A stretch of DNA of 64,000 nucleotides from Camarhynchus parvulus (GCF_901933205.1 NC_044573.1:26409493-26473492), one strand, 5' to 3'; shown: positions 1 through 14,474, counted from the stretch's first letter. The notes: generated by a model from the sequence alone, not told the origin. Numbers and translations are program-made.

Positions 1-954
1 GTTTGCATTGCCTTTATTACTGATTAGTGTCAAATTAGAACTTTTTAGGGCCCAATTCTGTTTGGTATTATCCCTGCTTCGGTGGATTTGTACATGTGAG
101 ACAAAAGACTAAATTAACCCCAGTATTTTTAGCTATTTTAATGCTGAAATATTTTAATACATTAATAAATTAATGAATATTTTAATAACATTAATATGCA
201 TTTATATTCAAACCTAATTTAAATAACTTGTTTTCCTGTGTTGCTATATATGCACATACACAGAGTATGTACAATAGTAGGTATTTTTAAATTCCAAATC
301 CTGGTTTATACAGGCAGTTCATACCATAAGAAATTAAAATATACTGATTTTGGCTCTTTCTTTAGAGCATTTCCTGAAGCACTTGAAGTTAGAATAGTAC
401 CTGGTGATGTTTCGTATATCATACAGCTAAGAAGTTTTGTAAATATACTAAATTTTGGCAGAATAAGGTTTTTCAGAAATTTGTATTGTGTATATGTTAA
501 ATTTAGCTTTCCTGGTGACTGCTACCCAGTGTGGATGCACTGACCACGATCACTGGATTTTCTGAAAGTAGACACTATGGTCAAGAATAATTTGAACAGT
601 GGAGCTGATGATTAAATACTGTAATCGTTGTCTCTCTCACACACACAAGCCCCTATTTCCAGCATGATGACCCCATTTTCGGAAACTTGCTATTATGCAG
701 CTCAGTTATTGCTATTGCTCTTGAAGGATTATTAAAGCCTGGTTAGCTCACTGAAGATTCATTGTTCACATCAGTCCCTTCAGTGTTCAACTTCAAGTCA
801 GGCTAGCAGTGCAGCCAGGCTCATCAAGGGCCCACAGGAGAAATTACTCCAGCATCAATCAGAGGAGTCTAAATGCTCCTCTTTCAGACAGGAAGGAGTT
901 TTCTTTCGTGATGTGGCACCCAAACTGAACGGGACTCTTTCACACCCTCTCAAA

Positions 955-1135
955 GCTGGGGCTTGTTCCTCGTTTGCTGTGTACGAGTGAGCGCTGCAGC
1001 TGCAGCTCCGTGGATTGCTTTGCTGTGACCAGCTGAGGCCTCGACAATCCCGGGAACAGTCCCGAGTCAGCGGCTGTGGCCAGGATTCTGCAACTGCCGC
1101 CATGGAATAGGTGAGGGCAAGCTGCAGTTCGTGCT
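955..1135. promoter_or_regulatory. CpG-dense patch with Kozak-like ATG and donor-like site
   Basis: Ten CpG dinucleotides fall between about 970 and 1131 in an otherwise CpG-poor AT-rich intron. On the + strand GCCGCCATGG (1096-1105) is a perfect Kozak-type start context, but the frame is ATG-GAA-TAG, so it encodes nothing. The stop codon is followed at once by GTGAGG (1111-1116), a good donor sequence. A pyrimidine tract ending in CAG (about 875-887) resembles an acceptor, which would bound a 223-bp candidate exon at 888-1110. It could be a small promoter or enhancer, an untranslated or cassette exon, or chance. No function is shown by sequence alone. Confidence 0.35.
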
Positions 1136-4100
1136 GGCTTCTTTTTTAACCTTGTTAGGGTTTTAGAGTTAACTATGTCAGTAGTTCACTGTGTTAAAGA
1201 CATCTTAGTGCAGCCAAGCGCAAAATTCAGCGTCAGGATTTTAATCCTGATCTGATCATGTGCAGGCAGAAGGTTTTTAGGATAACAGGTAGAGCCTTTA
1301 AGGTGCTGTTTTGATGTCTTTTGGACAGAGTAGCTGGAATTACATATTAAACACTTCTGATCTTGGGAAAAGTGTGTTCCTCCAGTTGAGGCATGCTTGA
1401 AAGGAGAAATTTTCAGAGTATCTACCCAGATGCTTTGCCAATAAGTTCCCTGGCAAGTCTGTCTGTCTATCTTTTAGCAGAGATTAGAGGAGACAGGAAC
1501 ACTGTCATCCAAACAGGGTGAAGGGGGTAGGAGACTTTCAAACTGGGGTAGTCCCCTCACTTTCTGGGTCCACAGAATCTTTGTATAATCTTGTACTATG
1601 GATGTGTTAACATCATTCTGCTTGGTTCCTGATCTGGCATTCTTAATCTTACAGCTCTTGTGGAAACACAGTACTGTTCCTCATCCAGCAGCATAATTTA
1701 ATATTGCTGCTTTAAATGAAGTGCTGTGTGTTAAAGCTGTATTGTGGCTTTCAGTTTAGTTTTGTCTTGGGAGAGTGGGAAGGATAAGGATAATATGACT
1801 TGCGGCAGCATCACTTGGAAGGAACTGGTTTATAACAGGGCCTGTCACTCTGCAGACATCTGCTGTGACCTTTCTGTCCTTCCTCTGCACCTACATCCTG
1901 AGACCGTCCTCACAACTGTTGTAGGTTCCCTCATTTGGAACAAAGAGACCTGAGTACATGACCCACTGGTCCCCTGTCCTAGCACCCTTTGAGCTTTTAC
2001 TTGTGTTTTATGGCCGTAAAACACTTTTCACAATTTGCCTCAATAGGCTCAGGATAAAAATAAATTTGCAATGATAAAACCTATCTTTGAAATAGGTGAA
2101 AATAATCATGCTCACATGGCTTGCTGTTGGGATGCCTATTTATGCCAGTTGGCTGTTTTAAATGCTATTTAAAGAAAACCCATGACACACAAGAGGTTGT
2201 GGGGAAACATTTTATACTGTGTTAGGTGTTGCTCTTACCAGTAAACAACTAATGCACCCCAAAGGAAGAGTCAGGAAAAAGGAAACCACATATAAAATTT
2301 GATTCATCTGCAGCCTATTTTCTAAATGCAGGAAATGATTCTCTTTGGAATTAATTTGGGTACTTTAATGCAACTTTTTTTTTTGTAACAACAGTAAACT
2401 CAATAAATTATAATTGTACACAAGAGAATTTTGCCATGGGAATGAAGTGGCATTTACAAAACATCTGAGTCTGCAAGTTTAATAAAATTTTCCTTGCTTT
2501 TTTAGCATTCTACACAGAGTAATTTTGGCATAACGTGTTTTCTGCTCCCATTTACCACATATGGGCCAAACCTGGGTAGGGTATAGCTTGAAGTATGCTT
2601 TATCTCCTCTTCTCAAAACCACACCATCAGATTCTTTTTTCACTGTTCATGCCATTTTATCTCACTTATGGGTGAGTAGTTTTAGCAAAACCAAACGTAG
2701 GGTTCTGATGCAGGGTTTGTTCTTGCATAGTTACTGTGGGCTGTGTAAGAGTAGCCATGCCCAGTCCGGTCTCATGCTTGCGTGTAAGGAAGCATGTAGG
2801 GAACCTCTCTGTGCTCCCACATAAGTGGAGCCCAAGGCCATTCTGTAAGCTGAGAAGTATTCAGCACATGGTTCTATCTCCTTAAAGTTATGACAAAGGT
2901 GATTTATAGCCTCAACTCATCCTTTAAGAGAAGTGTCTCTCTGGAGGAGTGAGAGTGCTGTGTCACTGGTGGGTCTGTGAGTTACAGTCTCTTCACCAAG
3001 GCTGAAATACTTTGTGAAGAGTGTATACAACTTCCACAAACAGTAAGAAACACTAAGAATAAACGTATACAATATATACAGGTAAAATGTATCTCATTGT
3101 TAAGGCTTTCTGTTCTTTTTTAGTCAACTGATCAGTCATTAAAAAGTGATTGTTCAGAACTGAGGAAACCTGAATAATAAAAGAATCCTTCCAAATCTTG
3201 GCTGTGCTTATTAATACATAGTTTATAGCAATGCAAAGAGTGTTTATGGAAGGCATTCTGAAGGTTAACATACAAACTTAGCTACTTTCGTAGCATATAG
3301 GATAATACCAGCTAGTAGTAAGTTTGCATATTTCCATAATCTAAGTTGTGGCCTAGAGAAACCACCCCATTCTGTCCTTAATACAGCCAAGACAGACCCA
3401 GTTGCAGCTCTTTCTTACAGACTATGGGCACCTTGCCAAGTTCCCAAGAAGGAAAATTGTCCTTTTAGGTATTTAACTTTGCATTCAGCCTATAGAAGGA
3501 TAAATGGGATCCATTTCATAAGCTTCTATAAATAAGTTTTTCCAAGCTTCACAGAATCACACAAAATAACTAACTTGGAATACTCTTACTGGTAAGTAGT
3601 TTATTGAAAAGTCTGTGGTGGTACTTATTTTCTCTTTTCTGTTTTCAGAAACCCAATAGTAAAATCACACAGAATTCTGCCACTTAAAACTGCTTCCTGA
3701 GTTGTACAAAAAACTATGCCCTGAAAGTACAACACACTATTTTCTTCTGTCCTGCTTTACTCATTTCAGAGGGTTTAAGATGGCTTAAATGATAGCAGAA
3801 TTTTGGACAGTGTTTCTTGTTGTCTAACTAATTTATATTTGTGAATTGCCAGAATTTTCAGCTGTGTGAAGCATATGCTTTGCCAAAAATTAATCAAGTT
3901 CTGGAAACAGGAAAGTATGGAAAATAAAGCAGATACAATTAATGCTTTTAAAGGTCACCGCTGCATTTATAGAACTGCAGAAATCCAGACAGTGAAGAGA
4001 GGTATATGAATAATGACTTTCAATAAGTATTGAAATAGGCTGGCTCAGGTAACTCATGTTTTTCATAAGAGCAAAATAAAGTAGTATGTGGGGCTTACAC

Positions 4101-5246
4101 AGATCAATGGATATTCAGAAAGACCTTCATTTTCAGGAAGGGTTCTGAAAACATGTTGAACAGGGAATATAGTATGTAGACTAGGGATTTTGCATATATT
4201 TATAGGTTTTCATTAATCCTGTGTGCTCATGTAGTTTTTGCTTGAAATGTGAATTTTAAACCTCTTGCTAGATTCCTTTCATCCACTTTTGAGAACTGCT
4301 TTGTATAAAGAACCAAAGAAAAGACAAAACTGAATTCTGTTCTCATGACACTCTGCATCAGACATGTGAGCAGAGTGACCAGCACCATGTCTGGCCCAGT
4401 CTCTAACAGGGCCAAAGCAGATGTCCCGGAAGAATGTAAAGCATATGGGGACATTTTCCCAGAGTACTATCCCAATATCATGAGATAGATGGCATGGGCA
4501 TTTCCTGAGCCAAAGATGGCAGGTTTGCATGTAATCAGATGGCACTTTGCACATAATTTTTTTTTTTTGTGGTAGATATTAAAAGTGAGGAGCTATTTGG
4601 AAATGTAACAGTTGGTGAATGTTGCATTTTGTTCACCCCTGAGGAGCAGAGAAATCCTCTTAATACCACATCTGCAAACAGACAGTCCTATAATGCAGTA
4701 TAAATATTTGCACCTTTTCTTTTTAAGTGATATTTCTGAAAGCATTGTCTATGCCATTAAAAATCTCAAAACTAAGGTAGCTGCACTATATCTTCATCAT
4801 CTTCTGGAGTAGTGAAATTATGTGTCTGAGCACCTGGAAATACCAACTATAATGCTGAGTGAGGTTTGCCAGATAGAAGAAACTCAAGATTCTCTGCAGA
4901 TATTTCAGTATTCATGTCCATAGTTCTGTTCCCCATACATTACATAGAAAAAGTATTACATGCTGTAATGAAGGTATACAGTATATAGTAAATTTGATAG
5001 AACACTTCTCAAGTTGCTTTTTCCATTGCTGAGAGGAAAGGTACTGAAAGAAAGAGAGAAATGTTACCCTATCTTGTGCTTTCCCATCAGGAGCATAAGC
5101 AGTGAACCACAGCTGGCAATGCCATGCCAGAGCCAAAAGGGCATCATGCATAATGCATTAGACTTAATTTAAAAGCATGCCAAAGAGTGATGCCATCCTC
5201 TTTCAAATTATCAGTCTGCAGTGTTTCTTGAATTTCTGAAGTAGAA

Positions 5247-5315
5247 ATCACAGTATCACAGGATATGCTGAGTTGGAAGGACCCGCAAGGTTCATCAAGT
5301 CCAAATTAAATAAAG
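5247..5315 (-). mobile_element. CR1 LINE 3' tail fragment
   Basis: The + strand reads CACAGTATCACAGGATATGC, then GAGTTGGAAGGACC, then TTCATCAAGTCCAA. This is the reverse complement of a CR1 3' end, including the decayed octamer tail. Only the last few dozen bases of the element remain, as expected for severe 5' truncation. The wording differs from the tail at 44.8 kb, so it belongs to another CR1 subfamily. The outer edge is approximate. Confidence 0.75.
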
Positions 5316-7667
5316 CTTTTTAAAAACTTGATTCAGCCACTTTTAATACATTTACCTGAGCATTTCTTAAAGAAATGATGGGGTATAGACAACTTTCAGT
5401 AGGGAAAGTAGGTGTGTTGGGTATATTGATGAATATAACATATTCTTTATTTATGGACCCATACAGTAGGGGACAGGTTTTAAAAGAGAAATTAATTAGC
5501 TTACTTGGGCATGCAAGAAATCTCTCTTGTTGTATTTTTAGGCAATCAAAGAGTAAAAATTAAATAATATTTGGCCAGGAAGAGGGTCTGTCTTCAGGAC
5601 TTTAAAATTCTGTATAGGTCTGTGGTGTGATTAACTCCTGGTAAGTCCTTTTTGGTTGCATTGAGATGTGAGAAGCTTGGTGGTCATGTTCCTGAAGCCT
5701 CACCCATTCTGTCTGGTGCCACACATTCTCATGCTTGCAGCATTCAAGAACAAGTCCTTTAATGGCAACTCCTGTGTTGCAACAGCAATAGCAAAGGAAG
5801 CTTGCAGAGCTTTTCTAGCATAATGAGGAAGGGGAAGATCATATCTAATGAGATTTCTGGATCAGAAATGAGGGAGTTTTAGATAGGAATCTGAATTTAA
5901 AGAGGCTTAAACTCACAAAAGCTCTGAACTTTTGGAAATTTGCCATGAATCTGTGGGAAAAGTTAGGAAAGAATTGTTACTGGGTGATATGCCTGAGGAG
6001 ATTAACTGCTTTCTACAGTGCTCTTCAATGTGGTATTATTATATAAAACACTCAAAGTGGTTCAAATATCCCTTAGGCTAACATGTAATCTCAGCCACAT
6101 GGGTAACCTAATATCTGAGTATTGTTTCACTCTGCTTTTTAACTGGATTTAGACTGATGATTTGGGTCTCTGAAGCCACAGGCAGCTCCCCAGAACCTAA
6201 ATATCACCAAGTCTGGGATTTGATAGCCGATGCAGACTTCACTAAAATTTGTTAACCATTATCTGATTGCACATCATTCTGTAAATAGCATTGACAGAAA
6301 GGGGGTATATTTACTGGCCTTGTACAGAAAAAAGTAATGTTTTATCCATTAGTAGTGTGTTGTTTTTAAAGTTGTTTACATTCTTTGAGGAAATGCGGAA
6401 GCTACTCCTTGAAGAGGTTAGAGGACATATGAGTTTATGGGTTCTTTTTGAAAATGTTCTTGAAACAAATGCTAAATTAAATTATTCAAGTAATAGCAGA
6501 GAGAACATAATGTCTTGGCAAGCTGAATTCACTCTGTTATATTTGAATAAAGAAATCTAAACTCTAGGGGGAAAAAGAGGTTGTCAGATCTTATCATGAT
6601 ACAATGAAGAATTATATAATTTTTTGGTCCTACCCATGAGTTTTGCTTGCAAGTTACTGCCTTTGTCAAGTTACTGATGGTCTCAGAAAGATAAGCAGAA
6701 TACAAATAAAATTATTGGATGGTTCAAGTAGAATGTTTGAAAGGTTAAAAACATGATAATCTGTTGAGAAAAAATCGGAGGTTTTAAATTATTTTTGCTT
6801 TTCCTTCTTTTTCCCTGTAAGAATAGATGTCTGTTAATTTAAAAAGTAGTAATTTGTGACCATTCCTTAAAGCTCTCCTTTGAATTGTGTAAACCCTTGT
6901 CCCATAGAAACCTTAGGTTATAAACTTCAAAGGAGTCTCATGAGGCCTCAAGGTGAAAGTAGGTGAAATTTTCAAAAGTTTTTCTCTCCCCTATGGAACT
7001 AAAGACATGGGAAATTGTGTTAGTGGAACTGAAGTTTGCTTTGAAATGCTGGGTTAGCACAACCACAAAGTACTGAATGGGAAGGTTCAAATCATTGCTG
7101 ATGTATTTACTGAATCACAAAGGCTAAGTTCGTGCAAATTGTTCCCACTGCTCTTTTGTTCCTAATTCCAGAGAACATTTTTTCATGATTAATATACTTT
7201 TTCTTAGAATGAAATATTACACTGGGCCTTGCTTGCAGCATGTTATATTCCCTGGACATGTTTTAGTCCAGGAACAGTTGTAGAAATGCAACATAAAACC
7301 AGTGGGGCAAATATAAACTATGAGTTCAACATTTTGTAATCGTATAGAGAAAAATGTATCCCACTGGTGTTCTTGTTCTCTTAAAACATGAGATTTATTT
7401 TTAAGTCTGGTGAGTTAGCAGAAATTGGTTGCATCATTCTGCTTTGCTGGCTTTTTGTGTGGGTCTGTCAGTTCAGTTCTTGTGGCCTCTGTGTGGGTTT
7501 TGATCCTGAACTAAGAAAGACAAAGACTTTGCCCTCTCTTTGCCTTCACATAACCCCACAACTGCCATAAAAGTAAGACAAATACTTTGGAAGTTACTGC
7601 ATTTGAGGGGGGTGTATTATTTATTTTTAAAATAATTATGTGAGCCTTTGACATAATTTTTAATTGA

Positions 7668-7775
7668 GCAGCCTGGTCTAGTGGGAGGTGTCCCTGTTCA
7701 TGGCACAGGGATCAGAACTAGAAAAATCTTTAGGGTCCCTTCCAGCCCATTTTTTTATTTTATAGTTTTATAAAA
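7668..7775 (+). mobile_element. CR1 LINE 3' end fragment, sense to PRKCE
   Basis: The phrases GCCTGGTCTAGTGGGAGGTG, TCCCTGTTCATGGCACAGGG and TAGGGTCCCTTCCAGCCCA follow the CR1 3' untranslated region in + orientation. They are followed by a decayed octamer tail (TATAGTTTTATAAAA). About 100 bp is left of a 4.5-kb element, which is typical 5' truncation. It resembles the same subfamily group as the antisense copy at 44.8 kb. Confidence 0.85.
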
Positions 7776-10700
7776 ATGCTGTCCCTAATTATTGCTTTCT
7801 AGATACTGCCAACTGCGAGCAAGAGGTTGTTTATGTATTAGATTCTTCAATGTGCTGAAAAGTTTTGCTGCTTCAGGGACAGAACACTCCAGGATAAAAT
7901 TTAATTATAAATAAATATAAAAACCTGAGATTAGAAAAATAAATATGATCATGCTTCTTTCTGACACGTCGAGTGAAATCAGTTAATTAATAGTAGAAAG
8001 AAAAACAGCCTGTTTATTTTTATAAAACTTCAAATTTAAATACATTTGTCCACCAGAAAGGATAGAAAGAGTGTATGTGTCAGCACTCTTAGATATTACT
8101 AGGGTTTTTTTTTTTTTAGAAATTCACCAAATACCTATTACGGGTGGTCTTATAAAAATTTTTGTTGCAATCCTGTTTGCATTATCCAAAGAGAATGCAT
8201 TATTCATGCATTATATAAGGAAAGGCATCTTGCCTTAACTTTGCATATGTGGTGAAAAAAAATCCTGAAAGGAATTTCTTGTGTCTTCTTGAAGTATTAT
8301 GAAGCTGCCATCTCTCCACTGTTTGTAAATTCATGGACATTTTCATAGCTGATGTTTGTAATCTCACCGAGGCACCAGCCAGTTCTGCTCATTTTCTTAG
8401 TATCAACGGCTATTGAACCTACTTTAAAAATTGCTGTTGTTCTACAAATGGTATTTTTGGCAGATAAGAAGCAAAACTGAGTCTGTAGAGATTCTTCATT
8501 TTTATTTACTTCTTATCAAAACCTGTAATTATCTTTGCATGTTTGCAAAAATGCAAAATTTACATGTTCTTTATAGTCAGCCTTGATATTGAGAAAAGGG
8601 CGCTGAAAACTGTCTTTAAAGCCATGTATTAAAAATAAAGTTTCCATTCTTACATTATTCCTATTTCCATGGAGCAATAAATTGATGCTACAGAAGTTGA
8701 AACTGGAATTGTGATTTCATCCAGAACTCACTGAATTAATTTTGCTTTTGATTAGGCTCACAAAGATGAAAGCAGAATACTATGTGATGGCACTACATAG
8801 ATTTTAAGAGTGTCCTATAACGTTTTACTGATGCAGTGTGTAACCTGATGAGAATGTTTGTGGAAAAAATACTGAAAATGTACTCAGCCTGTATCTGACA
8901 GGCAGGTATAAATAATTGAAAACTTTTCTCAGGGTATTGCCCAAGTTGTGTGGTGTCAGGGAATCAGGTTTTGTTTGTATTAGTAGTCAAGACCTTTAAT
9001 TCAATGAAGCTGAAAAACTGAGATTAACTATCAAGGGGTGGAAAATGGAAAGCGAAATATTCAGATCTGCTTGTACAGAAATGAAACACATTTTATTCCA
9101 GGCTTCCATTTTATTTGGAACACTGACCAATTAATATTGCAGTGTAATTATATGTGCACACTGATCTGAGACTGGGTTGCTGCTGGAGGATGAGGATGTC
9201 TTGATCTCTGCTCCCCTTTGCTGGGTCTGTCCAGTCTTTCCATTGTATCTGGTTCCAGTAAGCCCTTGTATGGATGAGTTGAGTTGGTTTTCTGCTAGAG
9301 CTGGAAACTGAAGTAGCAAAAATAATCTCGATGTCATTGAGGGACTCTAACCTGCCTGATACTCACTGATGCTTGTGAGGCAGCAAGCGTGGAAGAGGCT
9401 GTCGCTTTCCTCAGTGGCAGTTCACTGCTGGGACAGTAAGCCAGCTGAGAAATCCCGTGGAGCCCTGCCTATCCAGACAGCAATGGATTTTCTTCTTAAA
9501 AGAGCAAAAAGAAAATCTGAGCTGCAGCTTTTTCACGGTGGCGTTTCATGGCCGTAATCACCTTAGAAGTGATCCTAAACTCTTTATTCTCATGATTGCT
9601 ATTAAGTTGTTCATGAGAATGGAAAACAAGATTTGTGGGTCAGTTTTGATCCTTTTGAAGATAATGGTTATATTCCTCCTGGCTTCAGAAGGGTCAGAAA
9701 CATTAGCCTTCTTACTTTTTTGCTGTGTCCAGAAAGAAGTATGTGTTGCAGATGAGATGTGTCATTTTGTCATCTGTTAGAAATTCAGCTTTTGGCACTG
9801 CAGCTATGTGAGCAGCATAGTTGCAGTTGCTGTTTTGTTTCTGGGTTTTGGTGGATTTTTTTTGTTTTGTTTGTTGGTCTCGTGTTTGTAGTCAATGAAG
9901 CCTCAGCAGTAGCTGTTACACATAAATTGATTAGAGTCTTAAGGTGACATGCTGTCATTTTCCATGTCTATCTTTGGACGTAATTGTTTCACTTCTGCCC
10001 AGCATTAGATTATGTGGATTAGATGGTATGTAACCTATGCAGCAGAGGGTTTATAGTGGCTGATCCCAAATGGAATGTAAAATATCCGAACATGCATGTT
10101 TAAAGGACAGGGAAAAATTGGCCAGTAGATTTCTATGTATCAAATGCAGCATTTAATTTGGAGAACAGCTGGAGGTTGCAGAGCATTTGTAGAATAATGT
10201 ACACTGGTGTGAGCACTCTCCAGACACATCGATCTTTTGGGAACTTGCAAATCCTTGTGTCTTCTCTTTTCTTCAGGCAATTTTCCCTGAACTTTCTGAG
10301 ATATCCCCTGTGACTGCCTGTCACCATCTTCTCACAGGGCTGTGAGCTTCGGTAGGCAGGATCAGCCCTGCTGTCTGACCACTGCTCTGCTTTGCATCAC
10401 TGCCAAGTGCATGGCTGCCGGTTTGAAGTCTGCAGTCTTGACATCCTGTGCTTGAACAAGACCTGGCTCAGTCAGACAGATACAAGTCTTAACCTGCTGG
10501 CTACACTTACTTGGTGCCTTGCTCACTGTTACAGCAGTTTGTGGGATGAAATGGGTAAAACAGGAAAGTTGAATAGACAAAGTAATTTGAAAGGTACGCA
10601 CAGGAGAGTTTGCCGTGGCTATTTTGACTCTGTATCATGAGGCTGTATTTGTACACACTCTGGACAACTTTTTGAAACAGTTTCTGCTTTGTCTTCCAAA

Positions 10701-12881
10701 TCAGAAAAGAGGATTTGGGACAGCTTGTTTCAGGAGACAGAAACAGGTTAATCTAACACTGTTTTTCTGGCCAAACCATGTGTATAAAACATGTGCAGCA
10801 ACATGTTTGTATATTCAGGCACTCAAAGCACATACACTTTTTCTGGAATATATTTCTGTCCTGGTAGTTCAGTGTTCATCCAGCTTCACCTATGTACATA
10901 TTAGTTGTTTCCATAAACCTTTTCTAATATGTCTGCTATAATTTTAGTATTAGGATGTTACTTAAGGATGTTTTCCCTTCTTTTTTTTTTAATTTCCCCA
11001 AAAGCTTGACTTCTTTTCTTAAGTTGATTTGAATTTTTGTATGTATTTTTTTATATACATATATATCTATGTGATTAAAACTACATTCACATTACAGATG
11101 AAAGCTAGATCCACTGCAATGATTTTAAATGTGGGTTCTATTTAAATTAATATGTACTAATATAAGAAATTTTTTAAACATTTCTGTTTTACCAAATACT
11201 AGAGAAATAGATCAAATCCCGCATAAAAGTGCTTTGGACTGCAAAAAACCCACTGAATATCTTTGGCACAGGCAAGAAGAGTGCTCAGTGTTGAAGGCTT
11301 ATGACTGATGATGCATGGAAATGATACCTGCTGGTCATCATGTAGCAAGAGGAGAGTCACCACAGGTGTCCGTGGGGTTACTCTTCCATGTTACAACACT
11401 GGCAGATTTTTAACACAGAGAGAAATTATCTGTGTGAAGAGAAATACAGGGAGTATATTCTATTTGTAAGCAGTTCATTCCAGCAGAAAGGCTCCTTTCC
11501 TTTTGCTGGAAACCAGCACTGTACATGCTGGAGGCTAGGTGACTTCAGTTTTCTTCCAGTTTTCAAACCACAGAGTCTTTTAGCTTACTATTTCCAGCAC
11601 TCAGTCTGTTAAAGTAAATATTAAGCTCTGTCTTCAGACAACTTTCAAGATCTATGAAAATATTGATTGACATTAATTCAGTGTGGATCAGGTCTTGTGT
11701 ACATCCAAGTTATCACTGTAAGAAGTTCTTAGGAAGTTTTTTCCCCTAAGGATTCATATAAATTTCTTAGATCTGTGTCCTTCCATGTAATTACTTTAAA
11801 TCTAGATACACTACAGGCATTTTGAGTCAGACTTGCTAACAGATTTTTTTGTCTTTTTTTTTGATCCATTTTTGTTTTTCCTTACTGCATACATCAGTAC
11901 TCTTGCTGGTTCCTGTTAAAGGTGCTTGTTAAGAACAAAATCTTATGTTGTACATGTTGAACTGAATGTGGTTTAAAGAAAAGAATCTAGGTTTGCACTT
12001 TTAATGACCCAAACTTTCATTCATCATAGAATTCTGTGCTTAATCTGTTCTAGGATCTCTGCCATAATCTTATCGCTTTAATTATAGTCCCCAAAAATGC
12101 AAAAAATGTTATATAACTCTTTCTGAACTTGTTTGGGCTTCTTATAGACATGCTTATATGGCAGGAAAATATTATGCAGTCCAATCGTGGCATGGGGGAA
12201 AAGTCATGCAAGCAACAATTAGGATATGATTTTCTAAAAAGAAACTTGCAGAGATACTCTGTTGACAAGAAATACATAAAGAATAGTTTCAGCATAGTTT
12301 TCTGAAAAATATAGACTTCCAACAACTGGAATTGAGTAAATTTCACTTCGTCAAATTGAAGTTATTGTCAGCTTTCTGGGTTTTTTTCTTATGTGGTCAG
12401 GGTTTAACAGATTACATGTGTGTTTTAAAATAACTTGCATAATCCTCTATCTGTAATTTAGAAAATTGTCAGTTCATTTTTTCCTATAGAGCCAAAAACC
12501 ATTTGGGATTTATGCATGTTGTAAAAATCTATGTGTGCAGGTGTTACCCAGCTAGAGTCAGAACTGCTTTCTGTCTTTTCACATTGAATTTCCTTTTTTG
12601 GGGTCCCTGAAAGAAGGAAAAGTTTGTCATTAATATTGTCATAATGCTAATGGCAAGAAAAAATAGGAGGAATTCTTTTTTATTTTCAGTTAAATTCTTT
12701 GGGTGTGTATTAATTGTCTATAAGGGCACTTCTGTAAGAAGTACTGACCTTTGAATTGTTCGTTAACTCAATTTTTAAGTTCCTTTGTTGATTTGCACAT
12801 GTTTTTTCTATGTCTTCAGGCTCAATTTTATTTTTAATCTATCGTATTTTAGAACTTTTTTTCTTATATCAAATAGCAGGT

Positions 12882-12930
12882 CATAAAATCACAGTAAAAT
12901 TTAGGCTTAGAAGGGACTGTTTTACCCACT
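12882..12930 (-). mobile_element. possible CR1 3' tail, very decayed
   Basis: AAAATCACAGTAAAATTTAG followed by GCTTAGAAGGGACT resembles the antisense tail wording (ATCACAGAAT, then GGTTGGAAGGGACC). The match is short and the sequence beyond 12930 fits poorly. An alignment to CR1 consensus sequences would settle it. Confidence 0.4.
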
Positions 12931-14455
12931 ATGCATTCATGTGCACAATACCCACAGCCACATGCACACTGAAAAGCAGTGACTGATCAGCCTGATCAGT
13001 CTGCCCAGAGCCACAAAGTCTCTCACCTTGACAGCACCAGCAAATCTTAATGTGACAATAAGTCAGGGCATTAGCAAAACTCTTTTGTTGGGAGCATAAT
13101 AAAAGCATAATAAAAGTTTATGTAGGGTTAGCCTTAAGAGGTATGTCAAAGGGTTCTAAGAAATCCCATCATGTATCAGAAACATGTCAGCTGCTGAATA
13201 ATTTCACACAGATGGTATGTAGTTGGAGATATTTGTGTTAACACAAATGTCACAGACAAGAGTGTTGAAATGAAACCCAAGTATAAGCATTTTTACTGGT
13301 GTTCAGGCCATCTGAACTATTGGAAAATAAGGAATGTGTATTGGACCAGATCAGTCATTTTTGGTGAATAGTACATATGTTTTACAACCTGAGAAATTGT
13401 CTGGACTCAAAAGAATCTAAATGTCGGAGCTGCCATTAAGCCACCATCACTGTCACATTATTGTGTAACTCTTGTAAAATCTATTATGTGATTATGAACT
13501 CCACATTTATAATGTACAGGACACAAAACTTGTTGATAATTAGGAACAGCCTGCTTGAATGGGTATATTCGTTATTTTAGGAGATATCCAGACTTCCAGT
13601 CCTTGTGTGTTTTGTCTTTGAAGTTTCTGGATTACAGTCAAGAATAATCTGGGCATTTTGAGGGATATGCCACATTTTCATTTTGATAATGGGAACTGCT
13701 TGTGTAACTTCTTGACTTTGATGGTTGCTGCGTCAGAGTTTTATTGAAGATCACAGTAACACAGAAAACCATTGTTTTATTTCCTCTTTGTTAGAGCTTT
13801 AAAAGTCACCCATGTGTAATTAGTGATAGTGAACTGCCGTGCAAGTCACATCCCTGTATCACCAACAGAAGCTGCCACAGGAGCCCAGGAGCTTCCAAAT
13901 TTCTTCTCCAGGGGACTTTCCTGGCCAGTTCTCCAACTGTGCTTCAGTTTGTAATCCTTTCTCCATTAGGGATAGGTGCCCATCTGGGAAGAGGCTCCAT
14001 TCAAGCTGTAAAACCCTGTCTGTGCAGTTGGCAGTCTCCTCTGAAATGGATTTTTAAGAACTTTGTTGGAGAAACACTGTCAGGAGTTTGGCTGCTGCTT
14101 TCAGGCTGCAAAGATCATCTTCATTTATTTTTAGAGTGTATGTACACTTTATCTTCTCGTATCAGGACTATTTCTCAACGGGCAATCTTTCAGTATTTTT
14201 TTACTCTCCTAGTAGTTTTGTTCTGGCTCAGAATACATAGGAGTAACGTGTAGTAGCAGTATTTGGGAAGATCACTCAGGAGTTTGAATTTCTAGCCAAC
14301 AGTTGTATCTGAATTACTGCCTCTGAGTGGAGACAGTGACTTCTGAGCTCTTCAAAGCTGCTAAAGCATTCATTTTGGTCCTCTCCTGTCCTGCTTTTTT
14401 TTCCATCTATTTTGATCAACATAAAATAAACGTTCCTGAGGTATCCAAGAGTCGA

Positions 14456-14474
14456 GGGGGGTGGGGTGGGGGGG
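14456..14474 (+). repeat. G-rich tract, possible G-quadruplex
   Basis: Runs of 6, 4 and 7 G are separated by single T. The long runs could be split to give four tracts of at least three G, so a quadruplex is possible. On the sense strand of PRKCE it could form in the pre-mRNA. Confidence 0.6.

Noticed and set aside
3548..3590. CACAGAATCACACAAAATAA followed by CTTGGAA, like a CR1 tail
   Set aside because: Only the generic tail words match. The diagnostic GGAAGGGACC and ATCATC blocks are missing.
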